Shown one piece after another: positions 36,871 to 47,048 of a stretch of 64,000 bases of DNA. This DNA comes from an uncultured Bacteroidota bacterium (GTDB taxonomy: Bacteria; Bacteroidota; Bacteroidia; Bacteroidales; CAIWKO01). The translations under genes and the position numbers were made by a program. The stretch spans positions 3,090 to 67,089 of the forward strand of contig CALGYY010000117.1 in NCBI GenBank assembly GCA_937934705.1, in the 5' to 3' direction. The notes under the pieces are model-generated. The model had not been told where the DNA came from, ran no database searches, and was given only the letters and a program-made list of their open reading frames with translations. Positions within the stretch are counted from its first letter, which is position 1. Every line of letters starts with the position of its first letter.

Positions 36871-37722
36871 TCAGACCAGGTTCGCCTTTTGCAAATGCAT
36901 TTGCATTTCTGTTTGCATTCTCATGGCCTCTTCCCTTGCTTTAAGGGCGAAATCCTCACCGGAGGAAGCAAAGAGTATGGACCTTGAAGCATTGACCAGC
37001 AATCCGCAATCGGCATTCATCCCGTAGCGTACTACCTCTTCGAGACTGCCGCCCTGGGCACCGACACCGGGAACCAGGAGAAAATGATCCGGAACGATCT
37101 TCCTGATATCTCCGAGCATGCTGGCCTGGGTTGCGCCAACCACATACATCATATTACCGGCGTTGCCCCAGCCGGAAGAACGCCGCAGAACCCTTTCAAA
37201 CAGCTTTTCATCTTTGCGCTCTCCATCACTCAAAGTGCTGAACTGAAAATCAGCAGCTCCCTTATTGGATGTCAGCGCGAGCAGGATCACCCATTTTCCA
37301 TCAAACGCCAGGAAAGGACTCACCGAATCTTCACCCATATAGGGCGCTACGGTAACGGCATCCACATCCATACCTGCAGCCGGATCAAAGAAAGCCCGCG
37401 CATATTGCGTGGATGTATTTCCGATGTCGCCCCTCTTGGCGTCCGCAATCAGGAAGCTCCTTTTTTCCAGGCCCCGGAGGTATGCAATGGTTTTTTCCAG
37501 ACTCATCCATCCCTTTACTCCCCTGGTTTCATAAAAAGCCAGATTCGGCTTGTAAGCTACTGCCAAATCAATGGTGGCATCGATGATCCGGCGGTTGAAC
37601 TCAAATACCGGATCCTCGGCATTCATCAGATGTGATGGCAATTTTGAAGGCTCCGTGTCAAGCCCGACGCATAAAAAAGATTTTCTTTGCCGGATAAGGG
37701 CAATCAGCTCATTTCTGTTCAT
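36871..37722 (-). CDS. pyrF: Orotidine 5'-phosphate decarboxylase
   Basis: 283 residues, the length of the type 2 (bacterial long) PyrF group. It converts OMP to UMP in pyrimidine synthesis. The TIM barrel has [13 protein letters not shown] at the N-terminus, Lys58 in VAYKPN, and the catalytic DAKRGD (Asp94, Lys96, Asp99). Phosphate-binding PGVGAQGG appears near residue 230. It is the last gene of a purM-prfA-pyrF run and begins 4 bases after the prfA stop. Confidence 0.95.
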   Translation of the reverse strand: MNRNELIALIRQRKSFLCVGLDTEPSKLPSHLMNAEDPVFEFNRRIIDATIDLAVAYKPNLAFYETRGVKGWMSLEKTIAYLRGLEKRSFLIADAKRGDIGNTSTQYARAFFDPAAGMDVDAVTVAPYMGEDSVSPFLAFDGKWVILLALTSNKGAADFQFSTLSDGERKDEKLFERVLRRSSGWGNAGNMMYVVGATQASMLGDIRKIVPDHFLLVPGVGAQGGSLEEVVRYGMNADCGLLVNASRSILFASSGEDFALKAREEAMRMQTEMQMHLQKANLV

Positions 37723-37726
37723 ATGA

Positions 37727-38812
37727 TTAATCCTCCTGAACGGCCTCTTTCAGTCGCTCCGCATTTTCTGCCAGTTGCAATGCATCAATGAATTCCTGAA
37801 TGTCGCCGTCAATAATATTATTCAGACTAAAAAGTGTCAGATGAATGCGGTGGTCCGTCACCCGGCTCTGCGGAAAATTATAGGTGCGGATCTTGGCAGA
37901 CCTGTCGCCCGTGGACACCATGGTTTTTCTCTTTTTCGAGATATCGTCCAGGTATTTCTGATATTCCATTTCAAATATCCTTGAACGCAGAACCGATAAA
38001 GCCTTGTCGTAATTCTTCAGTTGTGACTTCTGGTCCTGACAGGTGACCACGATCCCTGTCGGGACGTGTGTGAGCCTTACGGCAGAATAGGTGGTATTGA
38101 CCGACTGACCGCCCGGACCTGAGCTGCAATATGTATCCTTTCGGATATCTGCTTCTTTGATCTCCACATCGAATTCATCGGCCTCAGGCAGAACCACCAC
38201 ACTCGCCGCGGAGGTGTGGATACGGCCCTGCGTTTCCGTCCTGGGCACCCTTTGTACCCGATGTACACCCGATTCGTACTTCAATTGTCCGTAAACCGTC
38301 TCACCGCTTACATTAAAAATGATCTCCTTGTAGCCCCCCATGGTTCCATCAGTGTAATCCACCAACTCTGTCTTCCATCCCTTACGCTCACAATAGCGGG
38401 TGTACATGCGGTAGAGGTCTCCTGCAAAAAGCGAAGCCTCATCACCGCCTGTCCCTGCACGGATTTCCACGATGGCATTCTTTTTATCCTGCGGATCGGC
38501 CGGAACCAGCATAAGACGAATCTCTTCCTCCATCAGCTCCCTCTTCTCCGTCAGGGTCTCAATCTCCTCCTTGGCCATTTGACGCATATCCTCGTCTTTC
38601 TCTGTGGCCAGTATATCGCGTGCCGAGGCAAGGTTGCTGAGAAGGAGTCGGTATTTCTTACAGGCTTCAACGATAGGTTCCAGCTCCTTATAGTCCTTGT
38701 TCAGGCGAATGAACCTCTTCATGTCGGCAATCACTTCCGGTTCGTTCATCTGGGCTGAAATGTCCTCGAAGCGCATCTGTATGGCTTCAAGCTTCTGAAG
38801 CAGGTCTGACAT
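37727..38812 (-). CDS. prfA: Peptide chain release factor 1
   Basis: 361 residues, normal RF1 length. The catalytic GGQ is in [12 protein letters not shown]. The codon-recognition region reads [17 protein letters not shown], where the P-R-T tripeptide corresponds to the P-x-T motif of RF1 that reads UAA and UAG (RF2 has SPF). The N-terminal helical domain precedes [17 protein letters not shown]. It lies between purM (9 bases upstream) and pyrF. Confidence 0.96.
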   Translation of the reverse strand: MSDLLQKLEAIQMRFEDISAQMNEPEVIADMKRFIRLNKDYKELEPIVEACKKYRLLLSNLASARDILATEKDEDMRQMAKEEIETLTEKRELMEEEIRLMLVPADPQDKKNAIVEIRAGTGGDEASLFAGDLYRMYTRYCERKGWKTELVDYTDGTMGGYKEIIFNVSGETVYGQLKYESGVHRVQRVPRTETQGRIHTSAASVVVLPEADEFDVEIKEADIRKDTYCSSGPGGQSVNTTYSAVRLTHVPTGIVVTCQDQKSQLKNYDKALSVLRSRIFEMEYQKYLDDISKKRKTMVSTGDRSAKIRTYNFPQSRVTDHRIHLTLFSLNNIIDGDIQEFIDALQLAENAERLKEAVQED

Positions 38813-38821
38813 AATCTTAGT

Positions 38822-39991
38822 TTATGAAGTATATATATAGGTTCCAAATGGGCCTTTTACGGTCACCTTCTTTTCTGTGCATTTTTCGCAATAACCGACC
38901 ACCTTAGCCTCTATACCGAAGGATTGCGCACAAGCCATCACCTCAGATGCGAATTTTTCTTTGAGCATGATCTCCATGCGATGTCCCATATTAAAGACGC
39001 GGTACATCTCTTCCCATGATGTCCCGGACTGTTCCTGAATGAGACGGAAAAGCGGCGGCAGGTCGAAAAGATTATCCTTCACCATATGTATCCGGTCGAT
39101 AAAATGCAAAGCCTTGGCATGAGCGCCTCCTGTGATGTGAATCATAGCGTGGATCTCATTCCTGAGGCTTTTCAGCAACTCAGCCACGAGGGGTGCATAG
39201 GTGCGCGTTGGCGATAATACAAGTTTACCTGCATCCAGGGGTGATCCTTCTACAGTATCAGTCAGCAGGCACTTTCCTGTATAGGCCAGATCAGCCGGAA
39301 TAGCTGTATCGTAACTCTCGGGGTACTTTTCGGCATAAACCCTGCTAAAAACATCGTGACGTGCTGAGGTCAGGCCGTTGCTGCCCATACCCCCGTTAAA
39401 CTCATCCTCATATATGGCCTGCCCGAATGATGCCAGGCCCACAATCACATCTCCGTCACGGGGGGAGACTTCTATCAGCTCACTGCGCTTCATCCTGCAG
39501 GTGACCGTTGAATCAACGATGATAGTGCGCACCAGATCGCCGACATCAGCAGTTTCGCCCCCTGCCGAGCGGATATCGATTCCCAGATTGCGCATCTTTT
39601 CAAGAAACGCCTCTGTACCTTTGATGATTTCTGCAATCACTTCACCGGGAATCAGCTTCTTGTTGCGTCCGATCGTGGAAGAGAGTAAAACTGGTCCTGT
39701 TGCACCGGTGCAGATCAGGTCATCAAGATTCATCACCACGGCGTCTTGTGCAATTCCCTTCCAAACGGATACATCGCCGGTTTCGCGCCAGTATATGTAG
39801 GCCAGTGACGACTTTGTCCCGGCACCATCTGCATGCATAATGGTACAATAATCCGGATCTCCGGAAATGTCAGGCAGGACCTTGCAGAAAGCATTTTCAG
39901 CAATGCCTTTGTCGAGACCGGCAATGGCCCGGTGAACCTCATCCTTGGAGGAGGATACGCCTCGCATCAGGTATTTATCGTCTTTCTTCAT
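38822..39991 (-). CDS. purM: Phosphoribosylformylglycinamidine cyclo-ligase (AIR synthase)
   Basis: 389 residues from the ATG at 39991 (MKKDDKYLMRGVS). An upstream ATG at 40018 adds nine residues that overlap the terminator-promoter region. The AIRS fold is clear: HADGAGTKSSLAYIYW at the ATP/substrate site, AGGETADVGD, VGLASFG, and HITGGAHAKALHF near the C-terminal domain. It makes AIR in purine synthesis. This longer form is the usual one in Bacteroidetes. The C-terminus carries two Cys (CEKC) that could be a metal or redox site. It heads the purM-prfA-pyrF run. Confidence 0.92.
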   Translation of the reverse strand: MKKDDKYLMRGVSSSKDEVHRAIAGLDKGIAENAFCKVLPDISGDPDYCTIMHADGAGTKSSLAYIYWRETGDVSVWKGIAQDAVVMNLDDLICTGATGPVLLSSTIGRNKKLIPGEVIAEIIKGTEAFLEKMRNLGIDIRSAGGETADVGDLVRTIIVDSTVTCRMKRSELIEVSPRDGDVIVGLASFGQAIYEDEFNGGMGSNGLTSARHDVFSRVYAEKYPESYDTAIPADLAYTGKCLLTDTVEGSPLDAGKLVLSPTRTYAPLVAELLKSLRNEIHAMIHITGGAHAKALHFIDRIHMVKDNLFDLPPLFRLIQEQSGTSWEEMYRVFNMGHRMEIMLKEKFASEVMACAQSFGIEAKVVGYCEKCTEKKVTVKGPFGTYIYTS

Positions 39992-40013
39992 ATCTCGGTC
40001 ATTCAACAAAAAA

Positions 40014-40039
40014 AGCATCCCGACAAGGGTCGGGACGCT
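40014..40039 (-). terminator. Rho-independent terminator of the PorE-like gene
   Basis: Read on the minus strand the stem agcgtcccgac/gtcgggatgct (plus-strand arms 40029-40039 and 40014-40024; one G-T pair) runs into a tract of T residues (plus-strand A run 40008-40014). Confidence 0.85.
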
Positions 40040-40060
40040 TTTGATTATTTCATGGTACAG

Positions 40061-42583
40061 CTAATCCTGAGGAGTCTGCGGTACCTTGGGAGCGTTGGGG
40101 TCGTCAAAAATCAGCTGACGTTTGTCTTCGTCAACCGTGTATTCCCCGAATTTTGTGAGGGTATTTGAACCCATGAGTACAGGGGGGTTCAGGCCTTTGA
40201 CCACGATAGCCGGCACATTGGTGACTACCTTCTTTCCGATGGTCATTTTCTTGATGGTGATATCCACATTATCCTTAATGGATCCATCTTCGTTGAGAGC
40301 CTTCTCCTTATCCTTAAAATCGCTGATGGTGATGCGGTATTCTTTCATCATTGCCATGACCTTGTCAGCATCGATCTGCATCTTCTCTTCAGCCGCGTCG
40401 TATTTGAAATCCATAGAGATTCCGTTGATCACGCAACGGGCTTCAAAAGCGCCGCTACCGGTGGGCAGCATGCTCACCACATTATCCATGGGGTTGATGG
40501 AGATCACCACATTGGTTGCGGAACTGTCGTTGGATGCGGGCGGAACAAAATCCTCGCTGAGTACGGTAAATTCAGTACGGCGGTTCAACTGGTGCGCGGC
40601 TTCCTTTTCACAGGTAGTTTTAAGGGATTTGATGAATGCATCAGTCATCTGTGTGCCTTTGGGGAAGAAAATAGGATCCTTGCAGGCTTTATACTTGTTC
40701 TGATCAAGCAATACATATTTATCCTTGTCTAAGATACGGGGACGGCGCTCGCCATAACCACGGGCCACAATGCGCTGTGCATGTATGCCTTTTGACACAA
40801 GGTAATCTGCTGCTGACTTGGCACGACGCTGTGAGAGGCTGTCGTTGGTCATGGGGATGGGCCGGTTGTCGGTATGTGAGGCCAGCTCAATAACCCACCT
40901 CGGGTTTTCAACCAGGATGTTATAAAGGTAGTTGAGTGAATCCATGGATTCGGGACGGAGATCCCACTTGGCAAGGTCGTACAGAATGTCGGGAAGTACA
41001 ACAGGTTCGGGCGGGATTGGGGGGAGATTGAAATCATGCACCAAATCCTTGCTCTTATTGAGGCCGACGGTTGTTTCACGTCCCTTGGTAGAATAGTATT
41101 TGGGTTTGGAAACAATGAGCTCGTAAGATGTATTTTCCAGGATCTGGGTTTTACCAAAGCGATACATACCTGTTGCGTCGGTTGAATCTTCCACGGTAGT
41201 TCCGTCGGAACCTACGAGTTTGATATAGGCGCCGGCGATGATCTGCTTGGTACTGTCATCCCTGACGGTTCCCTGTAAGGTAAACACGAGCGGAGGCAGA
41301 ATAAAGGAATAAATATCGTCATCACCCCTTCCGCCTTTGCGGTTGGAGGTGAGGTAACCTTCTTCCTTGTTTCCTTTGAAGATAATTCCGAAGTCGTCAC
41401 CGGTAGAATTCAGAGGGGATTGCAGATTCACAGGTTTACCCCATTTCTCGCCTTCTTTGCTGACCTTGTATATATCCAGCCCGCCCATTCCGAGGAGACT
41501 GTGGGCGTTGGAGGAGAAAAAGAGAACACCGTCGTCGCGCAGGTAGGGGAACATTTCATCACCTTCTGTATTGATTCCGGGGCCAAGGTTCACAGGTTTA
41601 TCAAAAGCTTTTGTTTTCTTGCTGCGGGTGGCCATCCAGATGTCTTTTCCGCCATATCCGCCGGCCATGTCACTCGAGAAATAAATCGTAAGCTCATCAT
41701 CACTCAGAGTGGGGTGACCGACTGCAATACTCATATCCGGTACGAGCAGAAGGGTATCCGGGGCTGCCCATCCGCGGCCCTGCTTTTTGGAGTAATAAAT
41801 CTGGCAACCTATCCTCTGCTTTTTAATGATCGGACAACGGGTGAAATAGATCACATTTGCCTTTTTATTGATCCAGGGGGTACCTTCATTAAATGTTGTA
41901 TTGATGATCTCTTCATCCACCAGGAGAGGTTCGCTCCAGGCTCCCTTTTTATCCTGTGTCGTGATATACAGATCGGAGAAGCTCTGACCCGTCCAGCCGT
42001 CAGAACCGCTGCCCAGGCTACCTTCACGTGTGGAGGTGAATACCAGGGCTTTGTAATTCTTGTCGGCCCAATACGGACTGAAGTCTGACTGCTTGGAATT
42101 GAATTTTTTAACGTTTTCGACCACGTATCGGGTAGGCTCATCGGTCCATTTCTGGGCAAGTTCACAGGATTCAGCGCCGTACTTACCCCTGGGATCATCC
42201 GGTTTCAGCTTGGTATATTCATTATACTGAATGATGGCTTCGGGGAACTTTTCATCCGCTTTAAGGGCATCGGCCAGATAAAGATAGGCAGTAGCGTCAG
42301 GATATCCGGATTTAATCACCCGCTGGAACCAGCTGACCGATTGCTTGATATTATTGGTCATGCGGTAGCATTCCGCCAGGCGGTAAAGGATCCTGGCTTT
42401 TTCCGCTTTGTTCTTCTTCACTTTATTATAGGCCTGCTTGTAAAGGTCGATGGCAACAGAGTACTGTTCGGTCTCAAATGCTTTATCGGCTTCAGCCCCG
42501 AAGTTTTTCTGAGCATTCACTTCAGCCGAAAACAATACGAATGACAACACAAGCAGCGCGCAGGTTGTACTGAAAAGTTTCAT
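40061..42583 (-). CDS. PorE-like OmpA-family protein with degenerate retropepsin tail
   Basis: 840 residues. The signal peptide ends EVNA before QKNFGA. A TPR region spans about 25-130, then PD40 beta-propeller strands (SDFSPYWADKN, FSDLYIT, GHPTLSDDEL, GGKDIWMA, EMFPYLRDDGVLFFSSN), a carboxypeptidase-regulatory-like segment (about 435-520), and an OmpA-C peptidoglycan-binding domain (about 530-675: IELASHTDNRP, LSQRRAKSAADYLV, GYGERRP). This order matches PorE, the peptidoglycan anchor of T9SS. Residues about 712-828 add a retropepsin-like domain whose active-site position reads YDAAEE (Asp729) instead of DTGA. It should sit in the periplasm, linking peptidoglycan to the outer membrane. Confidence 0.9.
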   Translation of the reverse strand: MKLFSTTCALLVLSFVLFSAEVNAQKNFGAEADKAFETEQYSVAIDLYKQAYNKVKKNKAEKARILYRLAECYRMTNNIKQSVSWFQRVIKSGYPDATAYLYLADALKADEKFPEAIIQYNEYTKLKPDDPRGKYGAESCELAQKWTDEPTRYVVENVKKFNSKQSDFSPYWADKNYKALVFTSTREGSLGSGSDGWTGQSFSDLYITTQDKKGAWSEPLLVDEEIINTTFNEGTPWINKKANVIYFTRCPIIKKQRIGCQIYYSKKQGRGWAAPDTLLLVPDMSIAVGHPTLSDDELTIYFSSDMAGGYGGKDIWMATRSKKTKAFDKPVNLGPGINTEGDEMFPYLRDDGVLFFSSNAHSLLGMGGLDIYKVSKEGEKWGKPVNLQSPLNSTGDDFGIIFKGNKEEGYLTSNRKGGRGDDDIYSFILPPLVFTLQGTVRDDSTKQIIAGAYIKLVGSDGTTVEDSTDATGMYRFGKTQILENTSYELIVSKPKYYSTKGRETTVGLNKSKDLVHDFNLPPIPPEPVVLPDILYDLAKWDLRPESMDSLNYLYNILVENPRWVIELASHTDNRPIPMTNDSLSQRRAKSAADYLVSKGIHAQRIVARGYGERRPRILDKDKYVLLDQNKYKACKDPIFFPKGTQMTDAFIKSLKTTCEKEAAHQLNRRTEFTVLSEDFVPPASNDSSATNVVISINPMDNVVSMLPTGSGAFEARCVINGISMDFKYDAAEEKMQIDADKVMAMMKEYRITISDFKDKEKALNEDGSIKDNVDITIKKMTIGKKVVTNVPAIVVKGLNPPVLMGSNTLTKFGEYTVDEDKRQLIFDDPNAPKVPQTPQD

Positions 42584-42854
42584 ACGAAAATAATTTGATT
42601 AAGCCCTATAATTTGGTCGGGTGCTAAATTAACTAATAATTGTCAATAAAATAAAAAAGCGTTTTAAAAATTCGTCCACATTAATACAACAGAACTTCAA
42701 AAGTTACAGCGGAATGTCCTGTGTGAATCCGGCCCGAAGGGCTCCGTGCTTTCTGAATCACCGGTCTGTCCTGCCATTAAACTCAATTTCCGGCTTAAAG
42801 GTTACAAAAAAGGCCGCCCTCTCCGGGCGGCCGTTTTGCAGTTGTTTGGCGTTC
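42584..42854 (-). other. Intergenic region between secDF and the PorE-like gene
   Basis: Holds the secDF terminator (42804-42832) and AT-rich leader DNA. The best -7 candidate for the PorE-like gene is imperfect (minus-strand TAATTTAG, plus 42624-42631). Confidence 0.4.
42804..42832 (-). terminator. Rho-independent terminator after secDF
   Basis: Perfect 8-bp GC stem ggccgccc (42812-42819) and gggcggcc (42825-42832) with loop tctcc. On the minus strand it runs into a T tract at 42804-42811. Confidence 0.85.
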
Positions 42855-45800
42855 TTACTTCTTTGCCAGTTTTTTCAGCTTCCTCTTTTCAATCACCGAG
42901 ATCAGGTCATAAGCAATGGGTGTTGCAATACCGATAGAAGAATAAGTACCGATGATGATACCCACCAGCAATGCAAAATTCATCCCTCGGATGATCTCCC
43001 CGCCAAAGATGAGCATGGCGAGCAGAGCCACTGCCACCGTACCTGATGTATTGATGGTACGACCCAGAGTTGAGTTAATGGCCTGGTTGATATTCAGGTT
43101 CAGTTCCCGTTTTGGATAAAGTGCGCGGAACTCCCTGATCCTGTCGAAGATGATTACCGTATCATTCACCGAGAACCCGATAATGGTCAGCAGTACCGCA
43201 ATGGTAGTTTGGTCAATCTCCATACTCCAGGGGGCAATTCCATAGAGCAAAGAATACAATGAAATAATGATAATGGAGTCATGCACCAGAGCCAATAACG
43301 CACCAAGTCCCCACTGCCACCTCTTAAAGCGGATGGCCACATAGACGAAGATCAGTATCAGTGCGATAGAAACGGCCCATATGGCGGCAATCTTGATATC
43401 ATCGGCAATGGTCGGTCCCACTTTCTGGGAGCTGAGTTTACCAATCTCCTTGTTCTCCGCTGTGGATGAAACAAAATCCTCGTACTTCATCGGCACGGTG
43501 TAGAAAGGCTTAAGTCCTTCATAGAGTTTTGATTCAATCAGCGAATCTACTTCCGGGCCGTCGTCATTCACCATATATTTTGTAGTGATTTTCACCTGAT
43601 TATCGGGGCCGAAGGTTTTCACTTCCATATCCTCACCGAAGGTCTGCCTCAGAGCGAGACGGATCTCGGTAGCCTTCACATCCTTGTCAAAACGCACCAC
43701 ATAAGTACGGCCACCGGCAAAATCAACACCGGCGCTGAAGCCTCTTACAAGCATGGATGCACCCCCGGCTAAAATCAGCACGGCTGAGAGAATATAAAGT
43801 TTCTTCCTGCTCTCCACCCACTTGATCTGAACATTGGTGAAGAAGTTCTTGGTGACGTTGTTCCAGTAGGACGTTTTCCAGTTGCGGTTCAGCATCCATT
43901 CGAAGACGAGACGGGAGATGAAGATCGCTGTGAAGAGGGTTGAGAGGATACCGATGATGAGTGTGGTTGCAAAGCCCTGAACGGGACCGGATCCGAAAAC
44001 GTAAAGCACGATCCCCGCGATGAGGGTAGTCACGTTACTGTCGATAATAGCGCTGTAGGCATGTTTGTATCCATCTGTTAAGGCCAGACGCGAGCCCTTG
44101 CCTGCCCGTATTTCCTCCTTGACACGTTCAAAGATGATCACGTTGGCATCCACCGCCATACCCATGGTGAGAACGATACCGGCGATACCCGGCAGGGTGA
44201 GAACGGCACCCAGTGAGGCCAGTGCTCCCATCAGAAAGAATACGTTGACCAGGAGCGCAATATTGGCGACCATACCTCCACGGCTGTAGTAGAGGATCAT
44301 ATACATCATAATGAAAATGATGGCAATCAGGAAGGACCACAATCCGGAATTGATGGCTTCCACCCCGAGTGAAGGACCAACAACGGCCTCTTCCACAATA
44401 CGGGTAGGTGCAGGCAGTTTCCCGGCCTTCAGGATATTGGCCAAATCTTTGGCTTCCTCAAGGGTGAAGTTTCCCGAAATCGAGGACCGGCCATTGGGGA
44501 TCTCGCTCTGAACCGTCGGGAAAGAGTATACATAGTTATCCAGAACGATGGCAATTGATTTTCCTATATTATTAGCCGTCAAACTCTTCCAGATTTGCGC
44601 TCCTTCAGAATTCATCGACATGCTGATCTCGTTGGAGTTGTTCTGACCAAAGTCCTGACGGGCATCCGTGATCACGTCACCGCCTAATGCAGCCGAGCCG
44701 TCGCGGGATGCTTTGAGGGCGATCATCTGGAGGGTGGAGCTTTTCTCATCCACCGGCTTTACGGTCCAGACAAAGCGCATTTCCCTGGGGAAAACGGCTT
44801 TCACCTCGGGCAGTTTCATCATGGCGTTTACCCTGGCGGTATCATAAATCTGGCAGTAACCCACCACGGGACCCTGATTGGGAAAATAATTACCGCTTTC
44901 GTCCTGAACCAGTGCAGGTTGCAGATACGCCAGCAGGGGGTGTTCACGGGCGTACTGTTCAAAGCTCTGGTTATCCTTACCGGTATCCGAATTGGTGTCA
45001 CCGGCCACTTTATCGATCAGGCTGGTTTCGTTCGAGTCTGTCAGGCTTGTCGTCGTATCTGCGGCAACATCCTCAGTATCTGTCTGATCAGCGACAAGGG
45101 TGGTGTCTCCGTCCGGCAATGCCACTGTGTCAGCCGCACCGCTGATGGCAGCGAGGGCTTTTTTATCAGCCTGCTCCATATAGGCATAAACATCCTTGTA
45201 TTCGTAGGTTTCCCAGAATTCAAGCTGGGCTGTTCCCTGCAGGAGTTTACGTACACGCTCCGGCTCTTTGATCCCCGGGAGCTCGATCAGAATACGTCCC
45301 GTAGTAGAGAGCTTTTGAATATTGGGCTGGGTTACCCCGAAACGGTCAATACGGCTGCGCAGAATGTTGAATGTGCGATCGATAGCATCATCTGCTTCGG
45401 AGCGGATGATAGCCATGACCTCTTCGTTGGTGGAGTTGAAGTTGATGCGGTCTTTGAGGCCTACAACAAACACCGATGCCAGTTTTCCTCCCGGGTTCAC
45501 TTCATTCCAGGCGCGTTCAAAAAGCACAAGGAAATCCTGATCGCTGCTGCGCTGCATTTCCCGGGCCCGGTCAATGGCCTTGTTGAAAGCGGGATCCTGG
45601 CTGTTGCCGGAAAGTGCACGAACGATATCGGGAAGAGAGATCTCCAGGGTAACGTTCATTCCTCCCTTGAGGTCGAGCCCCAGGTTGATCTCTTTCTGTT
45701 TGCAATCCTTATAGGTATATTTTCTGATCCATAAAAAGTTGTAAATCACCTCATTCGACATGGAATCGAGATAATGCTGCTCCATTCTCGAGCGGATCGA

Positions 45801-45992
45801 GTCTACCAGCAGGATTTCCTTAGCGGCATCACCCTTTGCCAGGGCTCTGGCCATGGAATCCGCATTGCTGTCGAGCGCATATTCCACTGCATCACTCTCA
45901 ACCGTCCGGGTGCAGTAGGAAAATGACAACTGAAAAAGACTGACGAGCGCAAAAGCGATGGCCAAAAACCTGATTGCTCCTTTACTTTGCAT
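42855..45992 (-). CDS. secDF: SecDF protein-export membrane protein (SecD-SecF fusion)
   Basis: 1045 residues; SecD and SecF are fused, as is usual in Bacteroidetes. The SecD half has an N-terminal membrane segment, the DLKGGMNVTLEI motif, IDRFGVTQPNIQK, ILIELPGI and a membrane core with GIVLTMGMAVDANVIIFERVKEE. The SecF half begins near residue 710 (GVDFAGGRTYVVRF) and ends with FSVNDTVIIFDRIRE. A low-complexity Asp/Thr-rich insert lies near 286-345 in the SecD periplasmic part. It uses the proton motive force to pull exported proteins through SecYEG. It has the best promoter in the window. Confidence 0.97.
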   Translation of the reverse strand: MQSKGAIRFLAIAFALVSLFQLSFSYCTRTVESDAVEYALDSNADSMARALAKGDAAKEILLVDSIRSRMEQHYLDSMSNEVIYNFLWIRKYTYKDCKQKEINLGLDLKGGMNVTLEISLPDIVRALSGNSQDPAFNKAIDRAREMQRSSDQDFLVLFERAWNEVNPGGKLASVFVVGLKDRINFNSTNEEVMAIIRSEADDAIDRTFNILRSRIDRFGVTQPNIQKLSTTGRILIELPGIKEPERVRKLLQGTAQLEFWETYEYKDVYAYMEQADKKALAAISGAADTVALPDGDTTLVADQTDTEDVAADTTTSLTDSNETSLIDKVAGDTNSDTGKDNQSFEQYAREHPLLAYLQPALVQDESGNYFPNQGPVVGYCQIYDTARVNAMMKLPEVKAVFPREMRFVWTVKPVDEKSSTLQMIALKASRDGSAALGGDVITDARQDFGQNNSNEISMSMNSEGAQIWKSLTANNIGKSIAIVLDNYVYSFPTVQSEIPNGRSSISGNFTLEEAKDLANILKAGKLPAPTRIVEEAVVGPSLGVEAINSGLWSFLIAIIFIMMYMILYYSRGGMVANIALLVNVFFLMGALASLGAVLTLPGIAGIVLTMGMAVDANVIIFERVKEEIRAGKGSRLALTDGYKHAYSAIIDSNVTTLIAGIVLYVFGSGPVQGFATTLIIGILSTLFTAIFISRLVFEWMLNRNWKTSYWNNVTKNFFTNVQIKWVESRKKLYILSAVLILAGGASMLVRGFSAGVDFAGGRTYVVRFDKDVKATEIRLALRQTFGEDMEVKTFGPDNQVKITTKYMVNDDGPEVDSLIESKLYEGLKPFYTVPMKYEDFVSSTAENKEIGKLSSQKVGPTIADDIKIAAIWAVSIALILIFVYVAIRFKRWQWGLGALLALVHDSIIIISLYSLLYGIAPWSMEIDQTTIAVLLTIIGFSVNDTVIIFDRIREFRALYPKRELNLNINQAINSTLGRTINTSGTVAVALLAMLIFGGEIIRGMNFALLVGIIIGTYSSIGIATPIAYDLISVIEKRKLKKLAKK

Positions 45993-46034
45993 ATTCTTAA
46001 GCGTTTATAGTTCTTCCTCTCAAAATTGAGGGTG

Positions 46035-46065
46035 CAAATATAGAACTTCTATCTTAATAGACAAA
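46035..46065 (-). promoter_or_regulatory. Consensus promoter for secDF
   Basis: On the minus strand TTTG (plus 46062-46065), exactly 19 bases, then TATATTTG (plus 46035-46042). Both elements and the spacing match the Bacteroidetes consensus. Confidence 0.8.
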
Positions 46066-46103
46066 GCGATTGATGAATAATTAAGTACACCCTGCTGTTC
46101 CTT

Positions 46104-47048
46104 TCAGGCCTTTTGATGCCCCTTGCCAAAATGCCCGTTGACCAGAAACACACCCAGAAGAACCAGGGCGATATAGAGAATATTGATTAACCGAAATACT
46201 TCATCGTCGAGAACGCCCCAAAAGATAGCTACCACGGGCATGAGGTAAGTTACGGATGCCGCAAACACGACGTTTGAAATCTTAATCATGTAATTATACA
46301 GCATGAGTGCCAGACCGGTTCCGACGACGGCCAGAATATTAACAATACTCAGCCCGTACCAGGCATCAGGATGATGAAGCATACGCGGAATAAAATCAGT
46401 GAACGCCAATAAATACACCAGGCAGGGAATTCCCACTGATCCCACTCCGTAGGTCGTGATACTGATAGCATCCGTGTCTTTCAGGTAGGTTTTTACAAGG
46501 TTGATATTCACCGCATAACACAGTGTAGCCAGGATCACATACCAGGCATAACTGAAATTGAAGGCCAGGTCTCCCCCGCCACTGGCGGCCATCAGACCCA
46601 CGGCCCCGGCCAAACCGATAAACACGCCCACGACATTATACCACGCCCCCTTATATCTGAAGAACCACATCCCGATCAGCATCGTAAAAAGGGGTGTCAG
46701 CGAATTGAGAATTCCTGAAAGGGAACTATCTATCCCGCTTTGTGCGTATGCAAACAGAAAAGCGGGAATACCGCTGCCGACCAGTCCGCTGATCAGAAAA
46801 ATATGCCACTGCCTGCGCTTCACCTTACGGAAGCGCACTACCAGAAACGGAATCAGGAAGATAAAGACCAGGCTGATTCGTAATGCTCCAAGTTGCATGG
46901 GTGGAAACACTGTCAACCCGATCTTCATGAGGATAAATGAACTTCCCCAGGTGAACACAAGCGCGATCAGGATCAGCCAGGCCAGCCAGCGGCGTTTGGC
47001 CGTTGGCTGGTTGACGGAATCCTTTTCAGGGACAGGCCCCGCTTTCAT
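46104..47048 (-). CDS. DMT-superfamily transporter (EamA)
   Basis: 314 residues with about ten hydrophobic segments in two EamA repeats, each starting near FTWGSSFILMKIGL and WYVILATLCYAVNINLVKTYL. Proteins of this type export or import amino acids, nucleotides or other small metabolites across the inner membrane; the substrate is not readable. Its ATG shares one base with the yidC stop (TAATG), so translation is coupled. There is no sequence reason to tie it functionally to YidC. Confidence 0.9.
   Translation of the reverse strand: MKAGPVPEKDSVNQPTAKRRWLAWLILIALVFTWGSSFILMKIGLTVFPPMQLGALRISLVFIFLIPFLVVRFRKVKRRQWHIFLISGLVGSGIPAFLFAYAQSGIDSSLSGILNSLTPLFTMLIGMWFFRYKGAWYNVVGVFIGLAGAVGLMAASGGGDLAFNFSYAWYVILATLCYAVNINLVKTYLKDTDAISITTYGVGSVGIPCLVYLLAFTDFIPRMLHHPDAWYGLSIVNILAVVGTGLALMLYNYMIKISNVVFAASVTYLMPVVAIFWGVLDDEVFRLINILYIALVLLGVFLVNGHFGKGHQKA

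Noticed and set aside
44919..45734. Long plus-strand frame antisense to secDF (also 24943-25620 and 10465-11196 antisense to uvrA and valS)
   Set aside because: These are shadows: the opposite strand encodes well-conserved proteins in full and the antisense products show no domain or start signal.
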